Source: Tubiluchus corallicola
Taxonomy: Eukaryota > Priapulida > Priapulimorpha > Priapulimorphida > Tubiluchidae
NCBI GenBank assembly: GCA_030141605.1
Contig: JAQGDQ010000192.1
Coordinates: forward strand, 186,001 to 250,000
Direction: 5' to 3'
DNA: 64,000 nucleotides
Shown here: one piece after another, positions 1 through 14,237 of the stretch
How the letters are laid out: every line of letters starts with the position of its first letter
Numbering within the stretch: the stretch's first letter is position 1
Notes under the pieces: generated by a model
Told to the model about the DNA's origin: nothing
What the model saw: only the letters and a program-made list of their open reading frames with translations
Databases searched by the model: none
Program-made: the position numbers and the translations under genes

Positions 1-1971
1 AATGTTTGATTTTGATTTTTCACAGGTTCTGGAGGTTAATGTTATTTAAATGTTATTTTGGGCTTAATGGAGATTTTTATGATTAATAAAGGTTCTAGAA
101 AAACGCTTCTGTTATTTAGGTTTTTATGTCAAATATCTGATTTCCAAAAATAAAAAAGTTAGAAACGAATTTATTTAAAAAAAAGTAAAAGGGCGTGCCA
201 AAATTTTAGCTAGTATTTTGAAAAAGAATAGTTAATGAGACCAAAAAAGGCTATACAAAAATCATTATTGCAAAAAGAGACAACTGCAAACAAGTAGAAG
301 AGTGCGTGGCCAATTTACTATTCATATTAAAAACGAGGTGTTTTTATTAGAGGAATGTTTATACTAAAACCTCAAAACGAAAATTAAAAAAAATATTTAT
401 TTAAAGAAGCAAAATATGTAAAATAAATAAGACGTTCTTGTCTTCTAGTGTGATACACAACTATACATTTTCTGTCGATATTCCCGCAGCTTCCTTACAG
501 GTGGTTAATGAACTAATCGGCGTCTCTATTGACTTTCCTTACAGATGGTTACCTAAGTTGTATTTTCAGCGGTACAAAAATCATTTAATTGACAAGTTCT
601 TACAGTCGTTATTTGTAATTACGACCACGCGCTATGGGCCCTAAGTAGACTACGAACTAGATCCTGTAATACACAGGTAATTCACAGCATTGAGTTAACT
701 ACGCTGTGTTAAATTTGTGATTATGCACAATCGCGCCACTCTCCGTTTACACATTTTCTTTATAAATAGCGGCTCTAAAATAGTCCCCCACTCGAGAACT
801 TTTAAAATTGGCGAAATCTTGCCTAGTCCGAATCCATACATTTTTGTCTGTGTAGATAATGTATATATATATATATATCGAATTAATGTAATTATAACTT
901 TGATTAATTGCCAATGGTATAATATTGATGTTACTAACATCTAATCAGAGGTGACTAACTGAGTGACCGTATATTCTTTCGTCATCTCTGCCCATATTTA
1001 TATGTATAATATGCACTAACTATAACTGTGACGATCTAGTCTAATTTTCGTTATTGTAAATGGGTGGTTCGTGACTTGAGTGTAACCGTTAGGCAAAGAA
1101 TAAAGCACTTAGTCGAAAACACCAAGAAAAAACCCACTAAATTAATTAAATAATGTAACAATTTAATGAACATCTCGAATACATTGTAAGGTAAATTAAG
1201 CCGGCTAAAATATAAAAACGAACAACGTAACGCTTTTTCACCAGTTCTGTCGCGGCATCACCAGGCGACTTTCTCCTGCCTCCATCCAGCGTCATTTCAC
1301 TGACTCCTCACTAGTGGGATTCATCGAGAAATGGTGCACTATAGAACGGTTGGTCACACTACTTCTTCATGCATCCGATTACGTGAACGACGTCTCTGAA
1401 CTTTGGCGACTCCTGATGATGTCCTTGTCTCCACTTATACATATGACGCCAAGACAGAGTAGCATTCGCACTCCTGTACTCGTCACAAGGTAAGGTTCAC
1501 CAATTTCGTAACCAGAGCGTGGAAGCACCAACGGTATTATCATCAACGTCGGATAAATACGGGTAAGTATCATCAGCAGCAAATATCATCGACAACTGAT
1601 AAGTATACTTTTTAACAAGTTACGTATCATCAGCGACATACAGCAACAGGTAAGTATGATTGCTGGCATACAGCTATCATCTATGTCGTAAGTATGTTGA
1701 CAGATTGCTGATCTGCAAGCAAGCACCGTAACTACTAAACCATCATTTTATGACACGAAAACGTCTGCTTAATTCGACAGCTTAGAACTCAACAGCCAAA
1801 TTTCGTCTACGTGGCTTCAATCACATGATATAGTAATGCATAAACAGTGACATTGAATGTACAGGTAAAATCTAATTTCAAAACTGCTAAGCCTCTAGTG
1901 TTATATCAAAAACAGTTTAACTACTATGAACTAGTTACAGAACCTGACCTGTAATGAGCCTGAGCGTCATA
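1..1971. other. Intergenic, no gene recognised
   Basis: AT-rich sequence with only short open frames that resemble no protein family I know and have no convincing splice context. A short TA run lies near 860-877. The stretch 1560-1700 repeats GTAAGTAT-like words, but no exons flank them. Confidence 0.6.
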
Positions 1972-2250
1972 ATAACTATTACTATTACTATTACTATTAC
2001 TATTACTATTACTATTACTATTACTATTACTATTACTATTACTATTACTATTACTATTACTATTACTATTACTATTACTATTACTATTACTATTACTATT
2101 ACTATTACTATTACTATTACTATTACTATTACTATTACTATTACTATTACTATTACTATTACTATTACTATTACTATTACTATTACTATTACTATTACTA
2201 TTACTATTACTATTACTATTACTATTACTATTACTATTACTATTACTATT
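1972..2250. repeat. (TATTAC)n hexanucleotide microsatellite
   Basis: Nearly perfect tandem array of the 6-bp unit TATTAC, about 46 copies, with hardly any interruption. Both strands stay open across it, giving an Ile-Thr dipeptide frame on one strand and Asn-Ser on the other. These frames are products of the repeat and not proteins. The purity suggests a young, unstable array. Confidence 0.95.
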
Positions 2251-3131
2251 CCACAACAAATAAAAGAACGTGTCGCCAGTACCCCATCTTTGATAAGAGG
2301 AAGAATATATCGGCTTCATTACGGGGAAGAGTCAGTAAGCGAGGTGTTCTGAGACAAATCACAGCATATAGCACAGTTTAGCAGTTTGACAACAGTATCA
2401 TAGTTACTCACACTGCCCGGTTATCACATTGCTTTTTTAGAGTTTTCCATATTTGTCACGGTCGAATCACCGGGTTTGTTATAAAGTCTTTAACCACTAT
2501 TTCCTCCTGCAGGGCATCATAAGCGTCATTTATCGCTGGGTTTACCAGATTTACCCACTGCCAGCAAAGATCTCTGTCAGCCGACAAATTTTGACACACA
2601 AATGTAATTATTTTTATACTTTCAAAATGTCCTTGGTGAGTGATTGAGCTCGTTTGCCGTAATAAAGCCATTTTTGTTTATTAGTTCATGTATTATAAGC
2701 TTAATGAGTTACTTACGTTCGTCTGCAGACAAGTAGCTGAGATGGACAAATTTATTACAGTTACAATTTTGCGAAGTTATTGTTTGCCCAAAGGAGCTTA
2801 ATGTGTTGTTCTGACAGTAATCATCTCACTCCAAGTCATCTTTCATTTTCTTTATTTGGTAGTAACAAGGATCTCGTGTATTCTTAGATTCTAATTATGC
2901 AATTTGTGTCTCATTTTCATTGTGCTATTTTTACATTTTTGGGTTATTCGTTTGTGAAGTAACTTTATAAAGAGGTCTATTTCGTTGTGATAATGTCGTC
3001 ATTTTCGTTTTCGCTGCGGTTCGTTCAATAATTTGTTTTAGTTGCTAATATTGTGACGTCACAATACAGTTATTCGTATTCTGAATTTTTGAAGAAAAAA
3101 CTGAGACATGATAACGGTAAATGTGTCCTAA
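2251..3131. other. Intergenic, nothing recognised
   Basis: No coding, RNA or repeat structure was found up to the TAA target duplication (3129-3131) of the next element. Confidence 0.5.
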
Positions 3132-4092
3132 GGCACCGCGCAGACATTCAATTTTCAGGTGTGCATGTGAAATTAAGTCTGCAAATAACTAAAATCTATG
3201 AGAACGCGCCCAGATATAAGCAACTAAAAATGACTGTGCAATTAAAAATTGCAATCTGGGCTCAAACTTTGAGTTGCGCAACTGTTTTCTAATGTACTGT
3301 TTTCAAAGAGAGCGGGCTGACATGCAATTTTAATTGTGCAACTTTTAATCAAAACACACTGATCAAGCGTGAGAAAAAAGCAGTTATATGAAGAGGCGCA
3401 GTTAAACACACAAAGGAATGTATTCATGCACAATATAAATCATTATTATCATCTTTGCTACTAACTTTCAAAAAATTCAGTGACAAATTCAGAAAATGGA
3501 GATCAAAATACGATGCTTTGAAATGGAAAAGCCTACTGCGAACAACTCAGTGCGATAAGCATATTTCTACTGCTGGTTACTGTATCAGTGCCTGCAAGTC
3601 TTTAAGGGAATGTCGCAAGTTTTCCATTTTACTGGGAAAACTTTTTGGCACGCTGCAACCCTAACGCTAACAATGTGCACTACCTTAAAGTCACTGAGAG
3701 TCGCTCTTTTGCCGGAATGCTTTTTCTCTACCTAGTGTTCCTATAGGTGATGAATGGCCCATTAATACTCAACAGTTCATCAAAACTATTTGGACTCATC
3801 CGATAACAAAAAATACTTGGGTGAGCCCGCAAGATGTTATAGAGCATGTAAAATTGCCCTTTCAACAATAGCTGGCTAGTTATTAGGTGGGTCGAATATT
3901 TCTGGCGCCCCTTTGTCTTTTTGTGAATTAATAATGCACAAACACACACAAGCAACGTCTTCAAACTCCATATGTTCAGTTGCACAATTAAAATGTCTGT
4001 GCGCCCAATATTGGTACACCAGTGAGGTTGCTGCAATTTTCAGTTGTGCAAATTTTAGTTGTGCAATGAAAATTGCATGTCTGCGCCGGGCC
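3132..4092. mobile_element. PIF/Harbinger-like DNA transposon, decayed
   Basis: The ends are inverted repeats. The left end begins GGCACCGCGCAGACATTCAA; the right end, read in reverse complement, begins GGCCCGGCGCAGACATGCAA. Both continue into TTTTCA. Each end is flanked by TAA (3129-3131 and 4093-4095), which matches the 3-bp TWA target duplication of PIF/Harbinger elements. Further copies of the GTGCAATTTTAATTGTGCAA-like subterminal word lie inside (around 3235-3250 and 3320-3350). At about 960 bp it is too short for an autonomous element. A remnant of the transposase N-terminal region is seen on the minus strand. Confidence 0.82.
3728..4036 (-). pseudogene. Harbinger transposase N-terminal remnant
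   Basis: The minus-strand frame contains FYMLYNILRAHP followed by a block ending in RMSPNSFDELL. This is the pattern found near the N-terminus of PIF/Harbinger (HARBI1-like) transposases: a 'hxxLxxxLRxHPxxF' helix followed by FRMSPxxFDELL. The frame stops soon after (..ITYRNTR), and no DDE catalytic part follows within the element. It is therefore a truncated, non-functional piece. The upstream part of the open frame is not recognisably transposase. Its position inside TAA-flanked inverted repeats supports the assignment independently. Confidence 0.7.
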
Positions 4093-4095
4093 TAA

Positions 4096-6540
4096 GTGAC
4101 ATATCCAGGTAGTTGGGCAGAAAATACTCAAACACTGAGTAATCTATTGTTTCACATTGAGGACTAGTTAGATCTCTCGAAGGCGTCATTCGAAAAGTTC
4201 AACCATTCGAGAATTTACTGTCAGAATGTGTTGTTGGTGAGGGAGACAATAGAAACTATAAGCTGTGTACGGGGACAATTAATCTTGTTTCACAATTTTA
4301 TTCGCATTGGGACTAAAGTTATATTTTGGAACTGGCTATCATTAGTTGATTATTTTCAATCAACGAAAATCACCATTCCATAACAATGGTGATCTTTGTA
4401 AAGATATCCACAGCGGACTCTATTATGCAAAGTGTAAGGCAAACTTAACACGGGCGTTTCAATTTACAAAACACATCATTCTGCTATCGACATAATTATT
4501 TGTCATTCTATTAAGTTCGATGAAGCGCAAAATTCTGACTGTATCAGTGAACGACATTCCAAAGTGAGACGCTTAAATTTTCAAAACTTTTGTGTACCAT
4601 TAGAATAAAGCTCGTAATTCCAATGTCTGTACTGCAGGGTACTTGCGGCAGTACTGCAACTTCGGTAGTCCTTTCTTTGAGCGTCAGCAAACGACTTTTT
4701 GCAGTTTTCAAGTTGTAGCGTCTCCACGCACTTTCTTACTCTCTTCGGGTTACCCATCTAAGCTGCACTTGTTGCGAATTTTATCTATGTTGTGCTTAAA
4801 CCGCCTAGAAAGTTATATTTACAGGTGGGCGAACAAACGACAACTAGTTAAACCACTTCGAGTCAAAAGCTCATCAGTTAGAGGACTACCGTGGGCAAAG
4901 AATCATACAAGATCGTGTCTTTTCAGGTAAATCTTTGACCAGCGGTCAATTGTCTGTTGGTTCTTTGACTTCGGGCCTTCAAATTGATGTTCTTTGACTA
5001 ATACCCTAACTAGTCTAGTGCCAGGCAACTGACATTGAAAAATTAGCTGTGCCATCAAGAAAAATATTTGTAGTACTTCATGCATCAGTTACAAGTTATG
5101 ACTATATGCTCCACTGTTTCAAAAAGCACACTACAGTCATAGCTATATAGATGCAACTGTATGGTACTGACATAAATCTTGTTGCAATTTAATGTTTAAC
5201 TGTAACGCGTCGCATTCGCTTTTTGTAGGGCGAATATTCAGTACGTGTCGTATGAAAAGAGTTCAAAGTGTGCTACTACACGTTTTGGTATGTACTTTTT
5301 TGTTGGTACAATGCATTATAAAACCACTAGACACCATGGAAATTAAAATCACATATCACAATAAAGGGAAACTTGCACAGGCCTACGTAGTATTATAAGT
5401 ACGCGTATCTAAATAGAACATGCTGTGAACATAATACGAACAAAGCGTGAACATTGTGTGAACATGGCTTTACAAAAACAAAAACTTACTATTAGGCTAC
5501 ATTTTTTTATTTTTGTAACAGGCTAAAGCTTGTAGTGTTAACGTAGATAAGTCAGTTTGAAATAAATGCACTTAAAATCATTGCGAAAAACAATTATTAT
5601 TATTAATTATTAAACAACAATTATAATTAAAAATTTCATCATTCACATTCTGCGTCCTTGTACACGAACTATGGAAACTGAGAAAAAAATCACCAACGTA
5701 AATGAGGAGGATCGGTCTAAGAAGAAGGATAAATCAACACCAATGTGAAAACAAAATGAATGCCTCACTAAAAAAAAACTAAAAAAGCGAATATTGGTTA
5801 AGAAATGCAAACTAAACCTTGGAATGAACTTAGCTCATAACACAAAATGTAAAAAATTATTTTCCTGATTTTATTAGCAATCGAGCTCAAGTGACATCTC
5901 AGAATGCAATTGCATAGAATACAGTTGAATCGGAAAAGAAACTGTCCACTAAAAAAGAACTACAACACAAGTACTAGACATCCCATTCTGGTGGACGCAA
6001 AACCTAGTAACTTTCTGTAATATTTTAACATTAAATGCAAACAATACAAGGGCAGTATCAAAAGTTATGCTACATTTTGGATTTGTATAAAAAACGCTTA
6101 CCGTGTGCAATTTCCTGCGCCAAGACACCTCTCTAAACGTGTCAGTATGAAGCTCTATTATGTAAAAATCCACAGTTTTCATCCAAGGATGATTGCCACA
6201 GTATAGATTTGATCCCTCGCCCTGATTAAGGGTGAGGCGGTGAAATATTTAGAATCGTTTTGCAAGATTTTCATTCAAAGCTTCAGTTACTTACGAAAAT
6301 GTTTAGCTTCATAAAGCTGTAATAACCTTTGGGAGTTACGGGAATGTAAATGTCTGGTTTGCGAATTGCAGGGAGAACTGTGTGGCGTTATGTTATATAA
6401 GTTTCGTTTAGTTGATAGAAGACTGAAAGTGCTGTTCTTTGCCCGTCCATCAGTTTATAATTGTATAATAGTTTGTAAAGTGACTGTAAAATGATTGGAA
6501 GTTTGTGAATTTAATAACTGAAAACAATGTCATTAAAAAG
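4096..6540. other. Intergenic, nothing recognised
   Basis: No exon, RNA gene or transposon terminus recognised. Small open frames only, none resembling a known domain. Confidence 0.5.
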
Positions 6541-6545
6541 TATAG

Positions 6546-6712
<167 letters not shown>

Positions 6713-6995
6713 AGAGAGGAGAGCATTTTGAATTTGCCGTATTTTAAAGTGCTAGAAAGAAAGTGTTTTATACTACCATGTGCCGTACAGCGAAGGTAAA
6801 CAATGCTATGGTAGCCAGTATTTTAAATAATGATGTATACTTGAATTCTTTAATATGAATCAAGTGGAGAAACAAGCTATTTGTATATTTTATTTAACTT
6901 TGCATTTATTGATGTGTAGTTTGTAGTTTTAATTTTTTATGTACTTGCATTTTATGCTGTATGGACGAGAAGTCTGAAATAAAGGTCTATCTGTG

Positions 6996-7030
<35 letters not shown>

Positions 7031-7958
7031 CTCATTATTAATTTTTTTATTTAAATGGATCAAATAACTAGCACTGAAGGCTTTAAAAGTTGTGCCCATG
7101 TTTGTAAGGTCACTATGTTTCTTTGTTAAATCGTATGTGGTGTTTTTTGTATTCTTATTTTGTAGCTTTATTTATGACGTTAATAAATTACGAATTACAG
7201 GTTATACGACGTATTAATTGTTTGCAGGCTTTACTGTATAGCATCCTACGGAGCACAAAGTGTTAAGAGGTAACTCTCACATCACTGTATGACACGTCTG
7301 TTGTACATTTACTACCTGCTCTAATGGCTTGACAACTGCTGTAAACACCTCCCAGAGACGGTCTTGTGCCAAAGAGAATTAACGGAATATCTATAAACAG
7401 GTAGTGCAGAAGTTACTTTTCCCACCGGTGTAATAACGATATTATAGCCTCAATAGTGCGTTTCGCTATCTTCACCTTTGGGTTTCTCAATCCTAAACGT
7501 GAGGAGAAAGAGGAGGAGGAGAAGGAGGAAGTGACTTTGTAAAAAATGTCGGTTTCCATTATTCATGTAAATCTCAAAAATGAAGTTCTTACAAATAGGC
7601 TAATATTCTGTTCTATAAGGCAGTTTAACACAAATTTAGTTTAGTTGTAAAAAATAAGCATTAAAAATTTTTGGTACACTATAAGAATACACTATACGCA
7701 AAGGATCTTTTTATCCAGTATCAACATAACAAGGACTGGCTGTGGAATAATACCTTGGTAGGAGTGACTCATTGGAGTACAAACTCAACGATCCTTGTAA
7801 TAAAGACAGTTAAAAGACCCGAAGAAGATGACAGGACGAAATTTTAATGAACATTAAAGGTGTGGCTAAAAAATTCAAACGCTAGGTCTTAGGTCCTGTA
7901 GCACCTTTGTCATCGTTTGTCATAGATTGCTTTTAGGGGAATGTTTTTTACAACATTT
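6713..7958. other. Intergenic with a short (TA)n run
   Basis: No gene seen. (TA)n occupies about 6999-7029, preceded by AATAAAGGTCTATCTGTG. This may be the worn 3' end of a retroelement, but no coding part precedes it. A short GAG-rich purine stretch lies at 7501-7533. Confidence 0.5.
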
Positions 7959-7959
7959 G

Positions 7960-8155
7960 TTTACCGTCGCTCATTTCGCAGATAATATTAGCACTAACGG
8001 CTGTTTAGCAACTTGCACTTACAACAATGGATGCGAGGACGCATCACACAAATAACAAGTAATATGTAAATGTCCTGGCATTGGCAGCCGTAGTTTCGAA
8101 CTCAAGACTGTGTGGTTGCAGCCTGCAATCTAAACCACTCGGCCACCCATCCCAG
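7960..8155 (-). mobile_element. tRNA-derived SINE, copy 1
   Basis: Reading the minus strand, the head carries an A-box-like GGCCGAGTGGTTTAGA and a B-box-like GAGTTCGAAAC, as in tRNA-Leu/Ser-type promoters. A non-tRNA body follows. A second copy with the same order of blocks lies at 62872-63052, also on the minus strand. Shared words include CGTCGCTCATTT, ACACAAATAA, GGCAGCCG and the head. The two copies differ by many substitutions and indels, so the family is old. There is no acceptor-stem pairing, so it is not a tRNA gene. Confidence 0.75.
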
Positions 8156-8302
8156 AGTAGAAATGTCATAAGTTCAGCGTATGCTTATTATGAGTTTCGT
8201 AAATACATTTTCACTATCTTATTTCTAGAACTGCTTCAGTCATTTAATTCAAATGTACAAAAACACTTGTCTCGTTTTTTTGGTCTTGACTAAGCACGCA
8301 GC

Positions 8303-9123
8303 CAGGGCGGATTAACGAATAAGCAGACTAAGCACATGCTTAGGGCACCAAGTCGCAGGGGGCACCAAGCTGACAAAAGGAAAAAAATTGAAAATAGATA
8401 AATTTTTTAATAAAGTATGTTAGTTAAAGACCATAAAAGTCTTTAAAATGTCAGGTAGTGATCTACAGGAGAATGAGTAATTTTTCGCTGTTGGCAATCA
8501 CCGCACTTTTTCTTGCAGCTGATTTATTCAATTAAAATTTCATTTTGAAGTCAACAAAGAATTTGTGCGGCATGCATTACAATGGGTTTGTTTTGTATAT
8601 AATTTGTATCACGTATTGTAACAAGCAATTTTACTTTGGAATTCTCTACCATTACAGGTTAAACAAATCAAGTCCCTATCAGCATTTAAAACAAAATTAA
8701 AATCACTAATATTAACCAGATATGAAATACCATCACACCAGTACGACAACATACACACTAATTCCGAATTCATATACCCACGGCCATATTAATTAAATCA
8801 TAGTTTTTTTTATATTTTTTTGTGTATAGTTGTAAATATGTTTGATTTTATTCGTCATTACTGCACAGTAGTTTAGATTGCACTGACGCATTTGCCTTCA
8901 GCAGTGTAAGTTTTTATTAACTAACACTGATTGATTATCTCTATAAAGTTTTTATCAGTGATTATCAATGTTTTTAATGGCAAATAAAGATTATTATATA
9001 TATATATATATACGTATGTTTTAAGGCGCGAAACGTGCACGCGGTGACGTACGGCAAAGTAGAAAGCTGGTGCATGAGGTGCAGAGTGTGTTTGGGCACC
9101 AACACATCTTTAATCCGGCCCTA
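8303..9123. mobile_element. hAT-like DNA transposon, non-autonomous
   Basis: The left end reads CAGGGCGGATTAA; the right end in reverse complement reads TAGGGCCGGATTAA. The element is flanked by a perfect 8-bp direct repeat CACGCAGC (8295-8302 and 9124-9131), which is the target duplication length of hAT elements, and CAGGG termini are common in that superfamily. Both sides carry a GGGCACCAA subterminal word (8343-8351, and 9094-9102 on the same strand). No hAT transposase domain is visible. About half of the interior is a LINE 3' tail that appears to be a later insertion. Confidence 0.82.
8628..9013 (+). mobile_element. Non-LTR retrotransposon 3' end, nested
   Basis: Positions 8631-8726 translate to LLWNSLPLQVKQIKSLSAFK and a following KTKLKS-like stretch. 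This is the C-terminal 'WNSLPxxxRxxxSLxxFKxxLK' signature found downstream of the reverse transcriptase domain in CR1/L2/jockey-type LINEs. A stop (TAA at 8619) lies just upstream, so only the 5'-truncated tail remains. An AT-rich 3' UTR follows and ends in AATAAAGATTAT plus (AT)n at about 8988-9013. It sits inside the hAT-like element. Confidence 0.72.
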
Positions 9124-9371
9124 CACGCAGCAAAAAAGTTAATACCACATGAAAATAGGAGCTTGCCGTTGGTGACAAATCAGATTGTCATCGGTACTGG
9201 ATCGGAGAATAATGCTCAAACCTTGATAGCAGTAATTCTAGTATTGATCGACTATTTAGGTTCTAGATCTTCTAATCCAACGGCGATTTGAGTGCATATG
9301 TATGTTGCACTGGAACTAATACGTCTTTATACGATGTGTAATACAGGTTTTCTTAGTCAAAGAGAGCGTTC

Positions 9372-9920
9372 GTAACATCTAATCTGACACAGGTCATCCA
9401 AATATTTCTTGTGAAATAGGTGATCCAAATGCGATAATGCAATATTGCTTGTGAAATAGGTCATCGGAATGTGACAATTGGTCATCCAAATGTAGACAAT
9501 ACTCACTTCAGTTTCGTCATATCACATTAAATGTAACATGAATCATTCCAAATGTGACAAAAGATTCAGAATCGAAGAAAATATAGTTGTTAAGATTTTT
9601 TAAATTTGATAAATCCCGACGAGACGCTCAAATGTTTGCTAAATTTTTGTAAGCCAATGCTGCCGCTCGCTTTTTACAATGCAAAACTTACTCGAATATA
9701 ACTTGTAAATCATGTTAAACTATGACGGATCATGGATCACCCCGGTCTTATTTCCAAATATGTATACTCGTAATTTCAATACTGTTCAATTTGACAGACC
9801 TACGTCGCATTTTGGAAGATTAAGGTAACATTTCGTTGCACGCCGCAGAATAAGTATCATTGTTGTCACATTTGGATGACCTAGTCGCATTTGAATGACA
9901 AATGTCACTTTTGATGTTAC
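9372..9920. mobile_element. Foldback/MITE-like element with internal repeats
   Basis: The ends are inverted: the left begins GTAACATCTAATCTGACA and the right in reverse complement begins GTAACATCAAAAGTGACA. Inside each end lie repeated copies of GGTCATCCAAATGTGACAA or close variants (left at about 9395, 9420, 9451, 9481 and 9543; right in opposite orientation at about 9868 and 9886). No coding sequence was found. A target duplication is not evident, so the superfamily is open. Confidence 0.7.
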
Positions 9921-10124
9921 AAGCACCCACATCTGAGTGGGGAAACTATAATACTAAGTTTACTGGTAACAACTAATGATATGTGACACAAGTGACATCA
10001 ATGATAACAATTTACGTAATGCAGAAAATTAATTGTACAATGGATACAACAGACACAGGTACAACAGGTGTGATAAATATTGAAATGAAACAATTGTATG
10101 TGTTAACAAGTGGTTTGCTAACAG

Positions 10125-10254
10125 GGAAGGAGTTTACAGTTCCTCACACAATTTAAATACCTAACCCGAACCCGAACCCGAACCAAAACCCTAACGCTAA
10201 CTGTAACCCTGATTCGCTTCATTCCTTGTGTGTAGGGAATTGTAAATTTTAGCT
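10125..10254 (-). mobile_element. Telomere-cored MITE, copy 1
   Basis: Terminal inverted repeats based on AGTTTACAATTCCCTAC enclose a core of CCCTAA/CCCGAA-type hexamers. Relative to the copies at 53492-53591 and 63743-63892 it lies in inverted orientation. It shares the outer GGAAGGAG and GCTAAA words with them. The flanking 8 bp match only partly, so this is probably the most worn copy. Confidence 0.78.
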
Positions 10255-14185
<3,931 letters not shown>

Positions 14186-14237
14186 TATCATTCAAACCAA
14201 AGCCATTACCACCACCGTCAACCACTAAAATTTTCAA

